This document shows positions 9,735 through 18,947 of a stretch of DNA of 64,000 nucleotides, piece after piece. The notes beneath the pieces were generated by a model. The model was not told where the DNA came from, did not search any database, and was given only the letters and a program-made list of their open reading frames with translations. The translations under genes and the position numbers were made by a program. The stretch's first letter is position 1. Each line of letters begins with the position of its first letter. Source of the DNA: Solibacillus sp. FSL H8-0523 (GTDB taxonomy: Bacteria; Bacillota; Bacilli; Bacillales_A; Planococcaceae); NCBI RefSeq assembly GCF_038051985.1, contig NZ_CP150291.1, positions 806,001 to 870,000 of the forward strand, written 5' to 3'.

Positions 9735-9768
9735 TTGACAAAAAGCGCCTCCTTGTATTTGGTAATCT
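9735..9768 (+). promoter_or_regulatory. spoIIG promoter with 22-bp spacer (Spo0A-dependent type)
   Basis: A consensus -35 TTGACA (9735-9740) is followed 22 bp later by TAATCT (9763-9768). The B. subtilis spoIIG promoter is known for the same abnormal 22-bp spacing, which makes sigma-A RNA polymerase depend on Spo0A~P. The element lies 19 bp before the spoIIGA start codon and downstream of a Spo0A box. Confidence 0.75.
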
Positions 9769-9787
9769 TTGCTTAGGAGGACAAAGC

Positions 9788-10609
9788 ATGTATGCAGAAT
9801 GGGTGTTGTTGTTTAACTTTTTCGTCAATATTGCCTTATTAAAATTTATTGAGGCGATGACACATTCGAAAATTAGATTGTGGCGTTTGCTTACGAGTGC
9901 TTTTTGTAGTGCCATGATTGCACTTCTGATGTATGACCGTATTTTGAGTGTTTTTGTGTGCTTTGTCGTACTGATAGGGATTGCGTATTCCTTTCGTATT
10001 CCTGCCTTATTCAAATACGGACGGTGGCTTGTTGTAGCAACGCTTTTGGTAGGTGGCTTGTTAACTGCGCTACAACCACTATTATTTTCTCGTGCCTATT
10101 TTGTATATATTTTACTGTGCGTTGGCATAGTATGTAGTAGCTTACTAGCCTTAAAGTTCGGCTGGGTGAAAAAGTTACAGCAAGTTGTGCAGCTACGCTT
10201 TGTAACCCCATGTACCGTTTTTTTTAATGAGGAACCGTGGGAACTCATTGCCTATATTGATACGGGGAATGAATGCGTGGAACCGATTAGTCGGGCACCT
10301 GTGCATTTTATCGCGTATGACGCCGTGCAAGCTTTGATGTCAGATCCATTAAAAAGAGGGTTACTGACATGGGATGAAAAAAGCCCGCACGAAATCACAA
10401 TGTTTGCTGCGCCACTCCAAAAATGTATACGAATGGTTGCGATTTCTACTGTACAAAAAACAACGACGATCGTGCCCGCATTTCGTGTCAAATTGCACAT
10501 TCATGATCATCTGTATGTTGATCATTATGTCGTTTTTACAAAAAATGCGACGACGTTTCCTCAAAATGCACATATGATTGCACATGTTTCTGTTCTGACT
10601 AATTCATAA
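9788..10609 (+). CDS. spoIIGA: Pro-sigma-E processing aspartic protease SpoIIGA
   Basis: SpoIIGA is the membrane protease that removes the pro-peptide of sigma-E in the mother cell after a signal from the forespore (SpoIIR). The N-terminal half holds about five membrane segments. The C-terminal half is a retroviral-like aspartic protease domain with the catalytic motif YIDTGN, Asp158. At 273 residues it is somewhat shorter than the B. subtilis protein (about 309). The ATG at 9788 has TTAGGAGG upstream; an extension to 9701 runs through the promoter and is rejected. sigE, its substrate, follows after 13 nt. Confidence 0.95.
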   Translation: MYAEWVLLFNFFVNIALLKFIEAMTHSKIRLWRLLTSAFCSAMIALLMYDRILSVFVCFVVLIGIAYSFRIPALFKYGRWLVVATLLVGGLLTALQPLLFSRAYFVYILLCVGIVCSSLLALKFGWVKKLQQVVQLRFVTPCTVFFNEEPWELIAYIDTGNECVEPISRAPVHFIAYDAVQALMSDPLKRGLLTWDEKSPHEITMFAAPLQKCIRMVAISTVQKTTTIVPAFRVKLHIHDHLYVDHYVVFTKNATTFPQNAHMIAHVSVLTNS

Positions 10610-10622
10610 GGGAGGCTCGATA

Positions 10623-11330
10623 TTGCTACAAAAAATCAAATCATGGATTTTTAAACTATTTAGCTACTTTACAAAAAAAGGGACATACTATATAGGGGGA
10701 CATGATTCATTGCCTATTCCATTAACACGAGAAGAAGAAGTTGTTGTCGTTGAAGCTTTTATGAATGGAGACTTACACGCGAGAGATATGCTGATTGAAC
10801 GTAATTTACGTTTGGTCGTTTATATTGCAAGGCGCTTTGATAATACAGCAACACCGATCGAGGATTTAATCAGTATCGGTTCGATTGGGCTTATTAAGGC
10901 GATTGAAACGTTTAATTTAGATAAAAACATTAAATTAGCAACCTATGCCTCGCGCTGCATCGAAAACGAAATTTTGATGCACTTACGTAAGACGAGCCGT
11001 ATGAAGGGGGAAGTGTCGTTTGACGAACCGCTCAATGCTGATGCAGACGGCAATGAATTATTACTGTCCGATATTTTAGGGACAGAAGAGCATATTATTT
11101 CGATGGATGTTGAACGAAAAATTGAACGCCAGCACATGTTTATGGCGATTAATCAATTAACACCACGCGAAAAGTATATTATGGAATGTCGCTTTGGGTT
11201 AAATGGCAAAGAGGAAATGACACAAAAGGAAGTGGCTGACCATTTGGGCATTTCACAGTCCTATATTTCACGCCTTGAGAAAAAAATCATTCTTGATTTA
11301 CGTGAATATTTAAATGAACCGATTGCGTAA
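10623..11330 (+). CDS. sigE: RNA polymerase sporulation sigma factor sigma-E (pro-form)
   Basis: Sigma-E directs early mother-cell transcription. The 235-residue precursor begins with a hydrophobic/basic amphipathic pro-segment (about residues 1-30) and then the YYIGG sequence near which SpoIIGA cuts. Region 2 is intact ([44 protein letters not shown]), as is region 4 with the helix-turn-helix ([23 protein letters not shown]). The start is TTG at 10623, after GGGAGG. It is co-transcribed with its protease, as in B. subtilis. Confidence 0.97.
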   Translation: MLQKIKSWIFKLFSYFTKKGTYYIGGHDSLPIPLTREEEVVVVEAFMNGDLHARDMLIERNLRLVVYIARRFDNTATPIEDLISIGSIGLIKAIETFNLDKNIKLATYASRCIENEILMHLRKTSRMKGEVSFDEPLNADADGNELLLSDILGTEEHIISMDVERKIERQHMFMAINQLTPREKYIMECRFGLNGKEEMTQKEVADHLGISQSYISRLEKKIILDLREYLNEPIA

Positions 11331-11349
11331 TAATGGCTAATTTTGGCGC

Positions 11350-11378
11350 GCATAGTGCGAGTTGTTTCGGACAAACTG
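11350..11378 (+). promoter_or_regulatory. Candidate sigma-F-type promoter for sigG
   Basis: GCATA (11350-11354) matches the -35 consensus GYATA, and GGACAAACTG (11369-11378) matches every fixed base of the sigma-F -10 consensus GGnnAnAnTR. The 14-nt spacing is slightly short. It lies 30 bp before sigG, which in B. subtilis is transcribed in the forespore by sigma-F. Confidence 0.55.
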
Positions 11379-11408
11379 ATGTTAATCATGAAGTTCGGAA
11401 GGTGAATT

Positions 11409-12179
11409 ATGCGTACGAAAGTAGAATTATGCGGCGTCGATACATCTACATTGCCAGTATTAAAGCCAGATGAAATGAAAAATTTATTTATCCGTTTGCA
11501 ACAAGGAGAGCTGTATGTACGTGATGAACTCGTGTTTTGTAATTTGCGATTAGTGTTAAGTATTGTTGGACGCTATGCATATCGCGGAGAGCAAGCAGAT
11601 GACCTGTTTCAAGTAGGTTGCATTGGTTTACTGAAGGCGATTGATAATTTTGATTTAAAGCATAATGTGCGTTTTTCCACGTATGCTGTACCGATGATTA
11701 TGGGTGAAATTCGTCGGCATTTGCGCGATCATCATGCGCTGAGAGTGTCACGTTCTTTACGTGATATTGCGTATAAAGCGATGCAGGCAAAAGAGCGCTA
11801 TATTACCGAGCATTTACGTGAACCAACAATCGAGCAGCTAGCACAGGCGATTGAAATGAAAAAAGAAGATGTGTTATTCGCACTAGATGCCATTCAAGAT
11901 CCAATGTCACTAAACGAACCGATTTATTCAGACGGTGGTGACGCGATTTATATGATGGATCAAATTAAGGATAAAGTAACTGAAGAACAATGGGTAGGGA
12001 CCATCTCGTTACAAGAAAGCATGAAACGTTTAAATAGCCGCCAAAAGATGATTATCGAAAAACGGTTTTTCTTAGGTGAAACGCAAACGGAAATTGCGCA
12101 AAGTTTAGGGATCTCTCAAGCACAAATTTCTAGGTTAGAAAAAAGCGCAGTGGAATTATTAAAGCGCGATTTTCGGTAA
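11409..12179 (+). CDS. sigG: RNA polymerase sporulation sigma factor sigma-G
   Basis: Sigma-G is the late forespore sigma factor. The 256-residue protein has the SigB/F/G subfamily organisation: region 2 (CNLRLVLSIVGRYAYRGEQADDLFQVGCIGLLKAIDNFD), region 3 (EPTIEQLAQAIEMKKEDVLFAL) and region 4 (TQTEIAQSLGISQAQISRLEKSA). There is no pro-sequence. The N-terminus begins MRTKVELCGVDTSTLPVLK, typical of SigG. It follows sigE in the same direction with a 78-bp gap containing a possible sigma-F promoter. ylmA, which follows it in B. subtilis, is absent. Confidence 0.97.
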   Translation: MRTKVELCGVDTSTLPVLKPDEMKNLFIRLQQGELYVRDELVFCNLRLVLSIVGRYAYRGEQADDLFQVGCIGLLKAIDNFDLKHNVRFSTYAVPMIMGEIRRHLRDHHALRVSRSLRDIAYKAMQAKERYITEHLREPTIEQLAQAIEMKKEDVLFALDAIQDPMSLNEPIYSDGGDAIYMMDQIKDKVTEEQWVGTISLQESMKRLNSRQKMIIEKRFFLGETQTEIAQSLGISQAQISRLEKSAVELLKRDFR

Positions 12180-12190
12180 TCCGTCAATCC

Positions 12191-12224
12191 AAGGGACCGT
12201 CCGTTAAAAGGGCTGTCCCTTTTC
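12191..12224 (+). terminator. Rho-independent terminator after sigG
   Basis: AAGGGAC (12191-12197) pairs with GTCCCTT (12215-12221), with additional inner pairing, and ends in a short T tract. It separates sigG from ylmC. Confidence 0.7.
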
Positions 12225-12254
12225 GCTCATTATTTTACTTGAAAGGATGGAAAG

Positions 12255-12494
12255 ATGCGCTTTTCCTCCGTACAGGAGAAGGAAATTATTGATTCAGTTA
12301 GTGGGAAATTCATTGGTTATATTGTCGATGCGGAGATTGATGAAGCACGTGGAGAAATTGTGGCGCTCATTATTTCTACACCAAAAAAGTTTTACCACTT
12401 ATTTCAAGGGGAAGAGACAGTTAAGAAAATTGCTTTCAGTCATATCCTCACAGTAGGAAAAGATGTCATATTAGTGAAGACTCCAGAGGAATAG
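12255..12494 (+). CDS. ylmC: PRC-barrel family protein YlmC
   Basis: This is a 79-residue YlmC/YmxH-type protein made of one small beta-barrel PRC-barrel-like domain (GKFIGYIVDAEIDEARGEIVALIIS). A match to the first gene of the ylm cluster is clear from size and position after sigG. Its function is not known; YmxH paralogues are linked to sporulation. The ATG at 12255 follows GAAAGGATGGAAAG. A competing frame from 12247 is a shadow. Confidence 0.85.
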   Translation: MRFSSVQEKEIIDSVSGKFIGYIVDAEIDEARGEIVALIISTPKKFYHLFQGEETVKKIAFSHILTVGKDVILVKTPEE

Positions 12495-12569
12495 GTCGGG
12501 CTATTCATTGAAAAAAGCTCCTTGCCTTGTTACAATGAAGGAAACTATTGTTGTAAAGTTGGGAAAAAA

Positions 12570-13238
12570 GTGGCGAAAATCGAAAATAATTTAGAAATTA
12601 TTCAAACTCAAATAAAACAAGCAAAGTTACGTGTAAACGCATCGCAGCAGGTGAACATTATTGCTGTAACGAAAGAAGTAGATGTAGCACGCACACAAGA
12701 GGCGATTGAAGCGGGCTTAATTCATTTAGGCGAAAACCGTCCAGAAGGCCTCGAAAATAAACGACAAGCAATTGATGCAACTGTTTCATGGCACTATATT
12801 GGTTCGTTACAAACACGTAAAGTAAAGCAAGTAATCGACCAAATTGATTATTTACATTCATTAGACCGTTTAAGCTTAGCCGAAGAAATTGAAAAACGAG
12901 CAACAAAAACGGTGAAGTGTTTTGTACAGGTGAATGTTTCAGGGGAAGAATCTAAACACGGTTTAACGAAAGAACAGACACTAGCATTTGTAAAACAGCT
13001 AGAGCAATTTTCGAAAATCGAAGTAGTTGGCTTAATGACGATGGCTCCGTTTACTGAAGATGAAACTAAAATTCGTGAAGTGTTTAAACAACTAAAACAA
13101 TTGCAGCAACAAGTGTCCGAATTAAGCATTTCCAATGTACCTTGTACAGAGCTTTCAATGGGAATGTCGAATGACTATGAGCTTGCGGTCGAAGAAGGCG
13201 CAACGTTTGTCAGAATTGGAACGGCTCTTGTTGGTTAA
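12570..13238 (+). CDS. ylmE: PLP-binding protein YlmE (YggS/PROSC family)
   Basis: YlmE belongs to the YggS/PLPBP family, TIM-barrel proteins that bind pyridoxal 5'-phosphate and help PLP and amino-acid homeostasis without known enzymatic activity. The PLP lysine is in IIAVTKEV; HLGENRPEG, HYIGSLQTRKVK and the C-terminal SMGMSNDYELAVEEGATFVRIGTALVG are family signatures. The most plausible start is GTG at 12570 (222 residues), since the ATG at 12522 adds an atypical Cys-rich leader. In B. subtilis ylmD (a purine-nucleoside/laccase-fold protein) precedes it; here it is missing. Confidence 0.93.
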   Translation: MAKIENNLEIIQTQIKQAKLRVNASQQVNIIAVTKEVDVARTQEAIEAGLIHLGENRPEGLENKRQAIDATVSWHYIGSLQTRKVKQVIDQIDYLHSLDRLSLAEEIEKRATKTVKCFVQVNVSGEESKHGLTKEQTLAFVKQLEQFSKIEVVGLMTMAPFTEDETKIREVFKQLKQLQQQVSELSISNVPCTELSMGMSNDYELAVEEGATFVRIGTALVG

Positions 13239-13250
13239 GGAGGATTTACG

Positions 13251-13793
13251 ATGAGCATTAAAAATATTTTTGATAAATTCTTTTATTTAGAAGATGTCGA
13301 GGAAGAACAAGCTCCTGCACAAGCAGCACCAACAAAGCAAGCGTCAAAAGCCGCTCCAAAGGAAGTGCACTATCAAGAGGCAGTTCAAAAGCAGCAAACG
13401 CAGGTCATTCAAAATCGGATGAAAAAAGAGCGTAAAGTTCCGCAGAATTCGCAGCAACGCAATGAGGTTGTTGTGCAAAACCATAACCAAAATAATAACA
13501 ATGTTGTGAGTTTACAAGCGGCGGCTTCTTCTAAAAATTCAAAATTAGTATTAATCGAACCACGTGTTTATGCGGAGGCACAAGATATTGCTGAGCATTT
13601 AAAACAACGACGTGCGACGGTTGTTAATTTACAGCGCATTGACCGCGATCAAGGCAAGCGCATTATCGACTTTTTAAGCGGAACAGTGTATGCGTTAGGT
13701 GGCGATATTCAACGTATCGGCAACGATATTTTCTTATGTACACCAGAAAACGTAGAGGTATCAGGAGAAATTTCGAATTTAACATTCGAGTAA
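13251..13793 (+). CDS. sepF: Cell division protein SepF
   Basis: SepF bundles FtsZ filaments and tethers them to the membrane through an N-terminal amphipathic helix. That helix is visible as [16 protein letters not shown] Gln/Asn-rich linker (about residues 18-90) leads to the globular DUF552 domain ([41 protein letters not shown]). The length of 180 residues is normal. ATG 13251 follows AAGGAGG. Position between ylmE and ylmG is as in B. subtilis. Confidence 0.96.
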   Translation: MSIKNIFDKFFYLEDVEEEQAPAQAAPTKQASKAAPKEVHYQEAVQKQQTQVIQNRMKKERKVPQNSQQRNEVVVQNHNQNNNNVVSLQAAASSKNSKLVLIEPRVYAEAQDIAEHLKQRRATVVNLQRIDRDQGKRIIDFLSGTVYALGGDIQRIGNDIFLCTPENVEVSGEISNLTFE

Positions 13794-13816
13794 TTTAGTA
13801 ATAGTGAGGTAATCAG

Positions 13817-14077
13817 ATGATCATTTTTGGCGTTATATCTACAGCATTTCTTATTTACCGTTACATGCTGATTGGTTACATATTAATGTCTTGGATTCCA
13901 GCACTCCAAGAGTCAGCAGTCGGGCGTTTCCTAGAAAAAGTATGTGAACCATACTTAGGTTTCTTCCGTAAGTTTATCCCACCAATTGGCATGATTGACA
14001 TTTCACCAATCGTTGGTTTATTCGTACTTTACTTCATTGAACGTGGTGTTTATAGCGTTCTAGGTTTCTTACTATAA
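13817..14077 (+). CDS. ylmG: YggT family membrane protein YlmG
   Basis: This is an 86-residue YggT-family membrane protein with two hydrophobic segments (about residues 2-24 and 66-84) flanking a conserved loop with the family motifs SWIPALQES and CEPYLGFFRKFIPPIG. The family is linked to cell division and nucleoid or thylakoid organisation, but its molecular role is not settled. It follows sepF by 23 nt and is ended by a terminator. Confidence 0.92.
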   Translation: MIIFGVISTAFLIYRYMLIGYILMSWIPALQESAVGRFLEKVCEPYLGFFRKFIPPIGMIDISPIVGLFVLYFIERGVYSVLGFLL

Positions 14078-14080
14078 GCC

Positions 14081-14121
14081 AAGAAAAACCCCTTCACAAC
14101 ATGTTGTAGGGGTTTTCTTTT
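14081..14121 (+). terminator. Rho-independent terminator after ylmG
   Basis: AAAACCCC (14085-14092) pairs with GGGGTTTT (14109-14116), with an inner ACAAC/GTTGT pairing, followed by CTTTT. It ends the ylmC-to-ylmG group; ylmH begins 66 bp later. Confidence 0.85.
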
Positions 14122-14187
14122 GGAGTGTTTAAATTTGGAAATAAAAAGGAATAGGTATAGTATATACTTTAAGAAGGTAGGATTAAG

Positions 14188-14976
14188 ATGGAGCATTTAA
14201 TTCAACATTTCCGTAAAGATGAACAGCCATTTATTGAGCAGGTTATCGGTTGGCAGCGTGAGGTAGAAGATCGTTATGCGCCGAAGCTGACGGATTTTTT
14301 AGACCCAAGACAGCGCTTTATTGTGGAATCTGTCATTGGCCAAAATGAAGACTTGCGTATATTTACTGAAGGGACGTTTAAAGAGGCAGAGCGACAACGT
14401 ATTTTAATTGCGCCTTCTTATCTTGAGCCGACAGAAGAAGACTTTCAAATTGGCGTTTATACGATTCATTACCCAGCAAAGTTTGTGCAGTTGCGCCATC
14501 CGGATGTATTAGGGGCGTTATTATCAATTGGATTAGATCGTAGTAAGTTTGGTGATATTCGCTTGGGTGAAAATACCGTGCAATTTGCTTTAGCACAAGA
14601 AATAGCAGATTATGTCCGTGCAAATTTAACTGGTATGGGAAAAGTGAAAGTGCATGTGGAGGAACTAGGTAGTTCAACGCCACTTATCCAAAACGAGGAA
14701 CATTGGGTGGAAAGCTCGTATACGGTGTCTTCAATGCGTTTAGATGTTGTACTTGCTACTGTTGCCAATATTTCACGCCAAAAATCACAAAGCTTAATTA
14801 ATGGCGGGAAAGTAAAAGTGAACTGGACGGTGCGTGAGGCGGTCGCATTTGAACTACAAGAAGGCGATATTGTCTCAGCACGCGGATTTGGCCGTTTGAA
14901 AGTCATTATGACAGAAGGACGAACAAAAAAAGATAAAATCCGCTTACAAGTAGGACGTTTAGAGCAAAAAGCCTAA
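14188..14976 (+). CDS. ylmH: S4-domain RNA-binding protein YlmH (RqcP-like)
   Basis: The 262-residue YlmH has an N-terminal alpha/beta region and a C-terminal S4 RNA-binding domain (about residues 183-245: MRLDVVLATVANISRQKSQ, GGKVKVNWT). S4 proteins of this type bind ribosomal RNA; YlmH has been reported to act with RqcH in ribosome-associated quality control, overlapping the smaller RqcP. rqcH itself is encoded in this window at 45929-47611. The start ATG 14188 has AAGGTAGGA upstream. Confidence 0.93.
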   Translation: MEHLIQHFRKDEQPFIEQVIGWQREVEDRYAPKLTDFLDPRQRFIVESVIGQNEDLRIFTEGTFKEAERQRILIAPSYLEPTEEDFQIGVYTIHYPAKFVQLRHPDVLGALLSIGLDRSKFGDIRLGENTVQFALAQEIADYVRANLTGMGKVKVHVEELGSSTPLIQNEEHWVESSYTVSSMRLDVVLATVANISRQKSQSLINGGKVKVNWTVREAVAFELQEGDIVSARGFGRLKVIMTEGRTKKDKIRLQVGRLEQKA

Positions 14977-15070
14977 CTTTCAAGTATTTTTTATGAAAAT
15001 AGATGTTATTCATTTGAGAAACGTTTATAATATTTTGTAACAATGTACGTGCAAAGGAGAGTAGAACGAT

Positions 15071-15625
15071 ATGCCATTATCACCTCTTGATATACATAAC
15101 AAAGAGTTTACACGCGGTTTCCGTGGCTATGCTGAAGACGAGGTAAATGAGTTTTTAGATCAAGTGATTAAAGACTATGAAATTATTTTGCGCGAGAAAA
15201 AAGAGCTAGAAGACCAAGTGAAATCAATGTCTGAAAGAATGAATCATTACAATTCATTAGAAGAAACATTGCAAAAATCCATCGTTGTAGCGCAAGAGGC
15301 TGCCGATGAAGTACGCCGTAACTCTCAAAAAGAGTCAAAATTAATTGTCAAAGAAGCAGAAAAAAATGCCGATCGTATTATTAATGATGCGTTATCAAAA
15401 GCGCGCAAAGTAACGATTGAAATTGACGAATTAAAGAAACAATCTAAAGTGTTCCGTAACCGCTTTAAAATGTTAGTAGAAGCACAGTTAGACCTGTTAA
15501 ACACAGGGGACTGGGATCATCTATTAGAATATGATGTCGACCTAACTGATATTCAAACGCCACATCAGCAACGTCAACAAGATGAAGACGAGGCTGCTTC
15601 AACAGATAGTAATTCAGCGTATTAA
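15071..15625 (+). CDS. divIVA: Cell-pole and septum protein DivIVA
   Basis: DivIVA binds negatively curved membranes at poles and septa and recruits MinJ and chromosome-anchoring proteins. The 184-residue protein starts with the conserved membrane-binding domain (LSPLDIHNKEFTRGFRGYAEDEVNEFLDQVIKD-type sequence, residues 3-35, including the exposed Phe/Arg tip), followed by long coiled coils up to about residue 150 and an acidic, Gln-rich tail. The start ATG at 15071 has AAAGGAGAG upstream. A TATAAT at 15026-15031 may be its own -10 element. Confidence 0.97.
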   Translation: MPLSPLDIHNKEFTRGFRGYAEDEVNEFLDQVIKDYEIILREKKELEDQVKSMSERMNHYNSLEETLQKSIVVAQEAADEVRRNSQKESKLIVKEAEKNADRIINDALSKARKVTIEIDELKKQSKVFRNRFKMLVEAQLDLLNTGDWDHLLEYDVDLTDIQTPHQQRQQDEDEAASTDSNSAY

Positions 15626-15635
15626 GGGAACGTAC

Positions 15636-15664
15636 TTGACTTTTCTCATTACGATTTTTATACT
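15636..15664 (+). promoter_or_regulatory. Sigma-A promoter for the ileS T-box leader
   Basis: TTGACT (15636-15641), 17-bp spacer, TATACT (15659-15664): five of six matches in both elements at ideal spacing. Transcription would begin near 15671, at the 5' edge of the T-box leader. Confidence 0.8.
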
Positions 15665-15670
15665 GAAAAA

Positions 15671-16013
15671 TAATGATTCTATGCACAACGCATAAAGCTT
15701 TGATGGAGACAGTACATTTAGCATTGCCGCTTAGCGATTCGAGGATGGTGAAAGCTCGAACAAAACAAGCTAAATTGAAAATCACTCCTGAGCTAAATAG
15801 CCGAACGACGGACGTCACAGATTTTAAAGGAAGTTTTTTGAGTTTACTCAAAAAAATCTGGACGCAATTATGCGAAGGCGTAATTGATTAAGTAAGCTAT
15901 TTCGTGTCACACGACGTTACAGTGTCTAATGAGGCTATTTATAGCGAAATTAGGGTGGTACCACGAGACTAATGCTCCTCGTCCCTTTTAACAGGGATGG
16001 AGGGGCTTTTTTT
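15671..16013 (+). promoter_or_regulatory. T-box riboswitch (isoleucine) upstream of ileS
   Basis: The leader of about 340 nt has the T-box sequence AGGGTGGTACCACGAG at 15952-15967, whose NGGN bulge pairs with the acceptor end of uncharged tRNA. The stem I specifier region reads GAAAATCACT, so the specifier codon is ATC (Ile) at 15781-15783, agreeing with the downstream gene. A terminator hairpin at 15974-16006 followed by a T tract (16007-16013) competes with an antiterminator formed by the T-box region. Binding of uncharged tRNA-Ile would allow read-through into ileS. Confidence 0.93.
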
Positions 16014-16088
16014 ATTCAACTGATTCAGCAGAAGTCCAATTCGCCCGTAGTAGAGCATTACATTTATTTTTATTTAGGAGGATTTTAC

Positions 16089-18854
16089 ATGGTAGAGTAC
16101 AAAGAGACGTTATTAATGCCGAAAACAGATTTCCCAATGCGCGGTGGCTTACCGACAAAAGAACCCCAAATCCAAGCACAATGGGATGAAATGGACATCA
16201 ACAAATTAGTGTTAGAGCGCACAAAAGACCGCCCACACTTCTTATTACATGATGGCCCTCCTTATGCAAACGGCGACATTCATGCAGGTCATGCATTAAA
16301 CAAAGTCATTAAAGATATGATTAACCGTCATAAATCAATGACTGGTTTCAACGTGAACTATATTCCAGGTTGGGATACACATGGTTTACCAATCGAGCAA
16401 GCATTAACAAACAAAGGCGTTAAGCGTAAAGAAATGTCAGTAGCGGATTTCCGTGAGCTATGTGAAAAGTATGCGTATGAGCAAGTAGCAAACCAAAGCA
16501 CACAATTCCAACGTTTAGGTGTTCGTGGCGACTGGGCAAACCCATACATCACATTAAAGCCTGAATTCGAAGCGCGTCAAATCGAAGTATTCGGTAAAAT
16601 GGCTGAAAAAGGCTATATCTATAAAGGCTTAAAACCAGTTTATTGGTCACCATCTTCTGAATCGGCATTAGCAGAAGCAGAAATCGAATATAAAGATGTG
16701 GAATCGTACTCAATCTATGTAGCGTTCAACATTAAAGATGCAAAAGGTGTTGTACCAGCAGACGCGAAATTCATCATCTGGACAACGACACCATGGACAA
16801 TTCCGGCAAACTTAGGGATTTCAGTAAATCCTGAGTACACATATGTAGTAGCACAAGCAAACGGTGCAAAATACATCGTGATGAAAGACTTAGTTGAAAA
16901 GCTTGCAACAACTTTCGGTTGGGAAACGTACGAAATCGTTCAAGAAGTAAAAGGGCAAGAGCTTGATTTAATCGTAGCAGAACACCCAATTTACAAGCGC
17001 GATTCATTAGTAATGGTTGGTGAGCACGTAACTGCTGAAGCGGGTACAGGATGTGTACACACAGCGCCAGGACATGGTGAAGACGATTACCAAATCGGGA
17101 AACAATACGGCTTAGAAATTTTATCACCAGTAGATAACGGTGGTTGCTATACAAATGAAGCACCTGGCTTTGAAGGTTTATTCTATGAAAAAGCAAACCC
17201 AATCGTGATTGAAAAGTTAAAAGAAGAAGGCGCATTATTAAACGTTTCTAAATTCTCACACTCATACCCACACGACTGGCGTACAAAAAAACCAGTCATC
17301 TACCGTGCAACACCACAATGGTTTGCTTCAGTAGAAATGTTCCGTGGTGAGTTATTAGATGCAGTAAAATCAACAGAATTCACACCAGCATGGGGCGAAA
17401 CGCGTCTGTACAATATGATTCGTGACCGCGGTGACTGGGTAATCTCTCGTCAACGTGCATGGGGTGTACCGATTCCAATTTTCTATGCAGAAGATGAAAC
17501 ACCAATCATCACACCAGAAACAATCGCACATATTTCAAAATTATTCCGTGAAAATGGCTCAAACATCTGGTTCCAACGTGAAGCAGTTGAGTTACTTCCT
17601 GAAGGCTTCACACACGAAGGTAGCCCGAACGGTAAATTCACAAAAGAAAACGACATCATGGACGTATGGTTCGATTCAGGCTCATCTCACCAAGGTGTAC
17701 TTGCTGAGCGCGGTATGAAATACCCTGCTGACCTTTACTTAGAAGGTTCAGACCAACACCGTGGCTGGTTCAACTCATCATTAATTACATCTGTTGCGAT
17801 TAATGGCGTTGCACCATACAAAGGCTTATTAACACATGGTTTCGTATTAGATGGCGAAGGCCGTAAAATGTCGAAATCACTTGGTAACACAATTGATCCA
17901 TTAAAAGTAATGAACCAATATGGTGCAGACATCTTACGTATGTGGGTAGCTTCAGTCGATTACACAAGTGATGTACGTATCTCAATGGATATGCTAAAAC
18001 AAGTTTCTGAAACATACCGTAAAGTGCGTAACACATTACGTTTCTTACACGGGAACGTGACAGACTTCAATCCAAGTCAAGACCGCGTAGCTTACGAAGA
18101 GTTAAATGAAATGGATCAATATATGTACATGCGCTTACAAGATACAGTAAAGGCAATCCGTGCAGCATATGACCGTTATGACTTCTCAACGGTGTACACA
18201 ACAGTAAACAACTTTGTCGCAATCGAATTATCTTCATTCTACTTAGATATCGCAAAAGACATTGTGTACATCGAAGGTACAGATAACAAAAACCGTCGTG
18301 CAATGCAAACAGTTATGTATGATACTTTAATGGCGTTAGTGAAATTATTAACACCAATGATCCCTCATACAACAGAAGAGCTATGGGGCTACATGACATT
18401 CGAAGGAAAAGAGCTTTCAGTTCAATTAACAGACTTCCCAGAAGTAGACGAAAAAGCGAACTTCGAACAATTACGTCCGAAATGGGCAAAATTAATTGCT
18501 GTGCGTAATGAAGTGTTAAAAGCGTTAGAAGAAGCGCGTAACGCGAAAACAATCGGTAAATCATTAGAAGCAAAAATCTCTGTTTATGCAGATGCAGAAA
18601 CAGTTGAATTATTAAATGATGCAAGTATTGACTTTGCGCAACTTTCAATCGTCTCTCAATTTGTAGTAGCGGGCAGCAAAGAATCAGCTCCTGCAGAAAG
18701 CCTACAATTAGAAAAAACCGCTTTAGTTGTTGAAAAGGCAGACGGCGAGAAATGTGAACGCTGCTGGACAATTGCGGAAACAGTTGGTACGGAAGACAAG
18801 CACGCGACATTATGTAAACGTTGTGCGGATGTAGTAGAAAACTATTACGTATAA
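16089..18854 (+). CDS. ileS: Isoleucyl-tRNA synthetase IleS
   Basis: IleS charges tRNA-Ile and edits misactivated valine. The 921-residue class I enzyme begins at ATG 16089 after AGGAGGA. It has the HIGH-type motif HAGH (residues 65-68), the CP1 editing domain, the KMSKS loop (593-597), the anticodon-binding domain and a C-terminal zinc-binding segment (CERCW...CKRC). The length matches the bacterial, SAM-type enzyme in B. subtilis. An upstream extension in frame to 15972 runs through the T-box terminator and is rejected. Expression is controlled by the T-box leader. Confidence 0.98.
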   Translation: MVEYKETLLMPKTDFPMRGGLPTKEPQIQAQWDEMDINKLVLERTKDRPHFLLHDGPPYANGDIHAGHALNKVIKDMINRHKSMTGFNVNYIPGWDTHGLPIEQALTNKGVKRKEMSVADFRELCEKYAYEQVANQSTQFQRLGVRGDWANPYITLKPEFEARQIEVFGKMAEKGYIYKGLKPVYWSPSSESALAEAEIEYKDVESYSIYVAFNIKDAKGVVPADAKFIIWTTTPWTIPANLGISVNPEYTYVVAQANGAKYIVMKDLVEKLATTFGWETYEIVQEVKGQELDLIVAEHPIYKRDSLVMVGEHVTAEAGTGCVHTAPGHGEDDYQIGKQYGLEILSPVDNGGCYTNEAPGFEGLFYEKANPIVIEKLKEEGALLNVSKFSHSYPHDWRTKKPVIYRATPQWFASVEMFRGELLDAVKSTEFTPAWGETRLYNMIRDRGDWVISRQRAWGVPIPIFYAEDETPIITPETIAHISKLFRENGSNIWFQREAVELLPEGFTHEGSPNGKFTKENDIMDVWFDSGSSHQGVLAERGMKYPADLYLEGSDQHRGWFNSSLITSVAINGVAPYKGLLTHGFVLDGEGRKMSKSLGNTIDPLKVMNQYGADILRMWVASVDYTSDVRISMDMLKQVSETYRKVRNTLRFLHGNVTDFNPSQDRVAYEELNEMDQYMYMRLQDTVKAIRAAYDRYDFSTVYTTVNNFVAIELSSFYLDIAKDIVYIEGTDNKNRRAMQTVMYDTLMALVKLLTPMIPHTTEELWGYMTFEGKELSVQLTDFPEVDEKANFEQLRPKWAKLIAVRNEVLKALEEARNAKTIGKSLEAKISVYADAETVELLNDASIDFAQLSIVSQFVVAGSKESAPAESLQLEKTALVVEKADGEKCERCWTIAETVGTEDKHATLCKRCADVVENYYV

Positions 18855-18861
18855 TTTTTAA

Positions 18862-18914
18862 AAAGAACGCTGTTGCCATATTGGTAATGGCGTTCTTTAT
18901 ACATTTTTTTATTT
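18862..18914 (+). terminator. Probable terminator after ileS
   Basis: AAAGAACGC (18862-18870) pairs with GCGTTCTTT (18890-18898), with inner CCAT/ATGG pairing; a T-rich stretch follows. Confidence 0.65.
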
Positions 18915-18947
18915 TCTGAAGAGAATGACTATTTAGGGGCGAGAGAC

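Noticed and set aside
13250-13510. Gln/Asn-rich stretch in sepF, considered as a prion-like or repeat feature
   Set aside because: SepF linkers are variable and often Gln/Asn-rich; no regular repeat unit.
15673-15891. 72-codon open frame within the ileS leader
   Set aside because: It lies inside the T-box riboswitch, where RNA structure explains the sequence.
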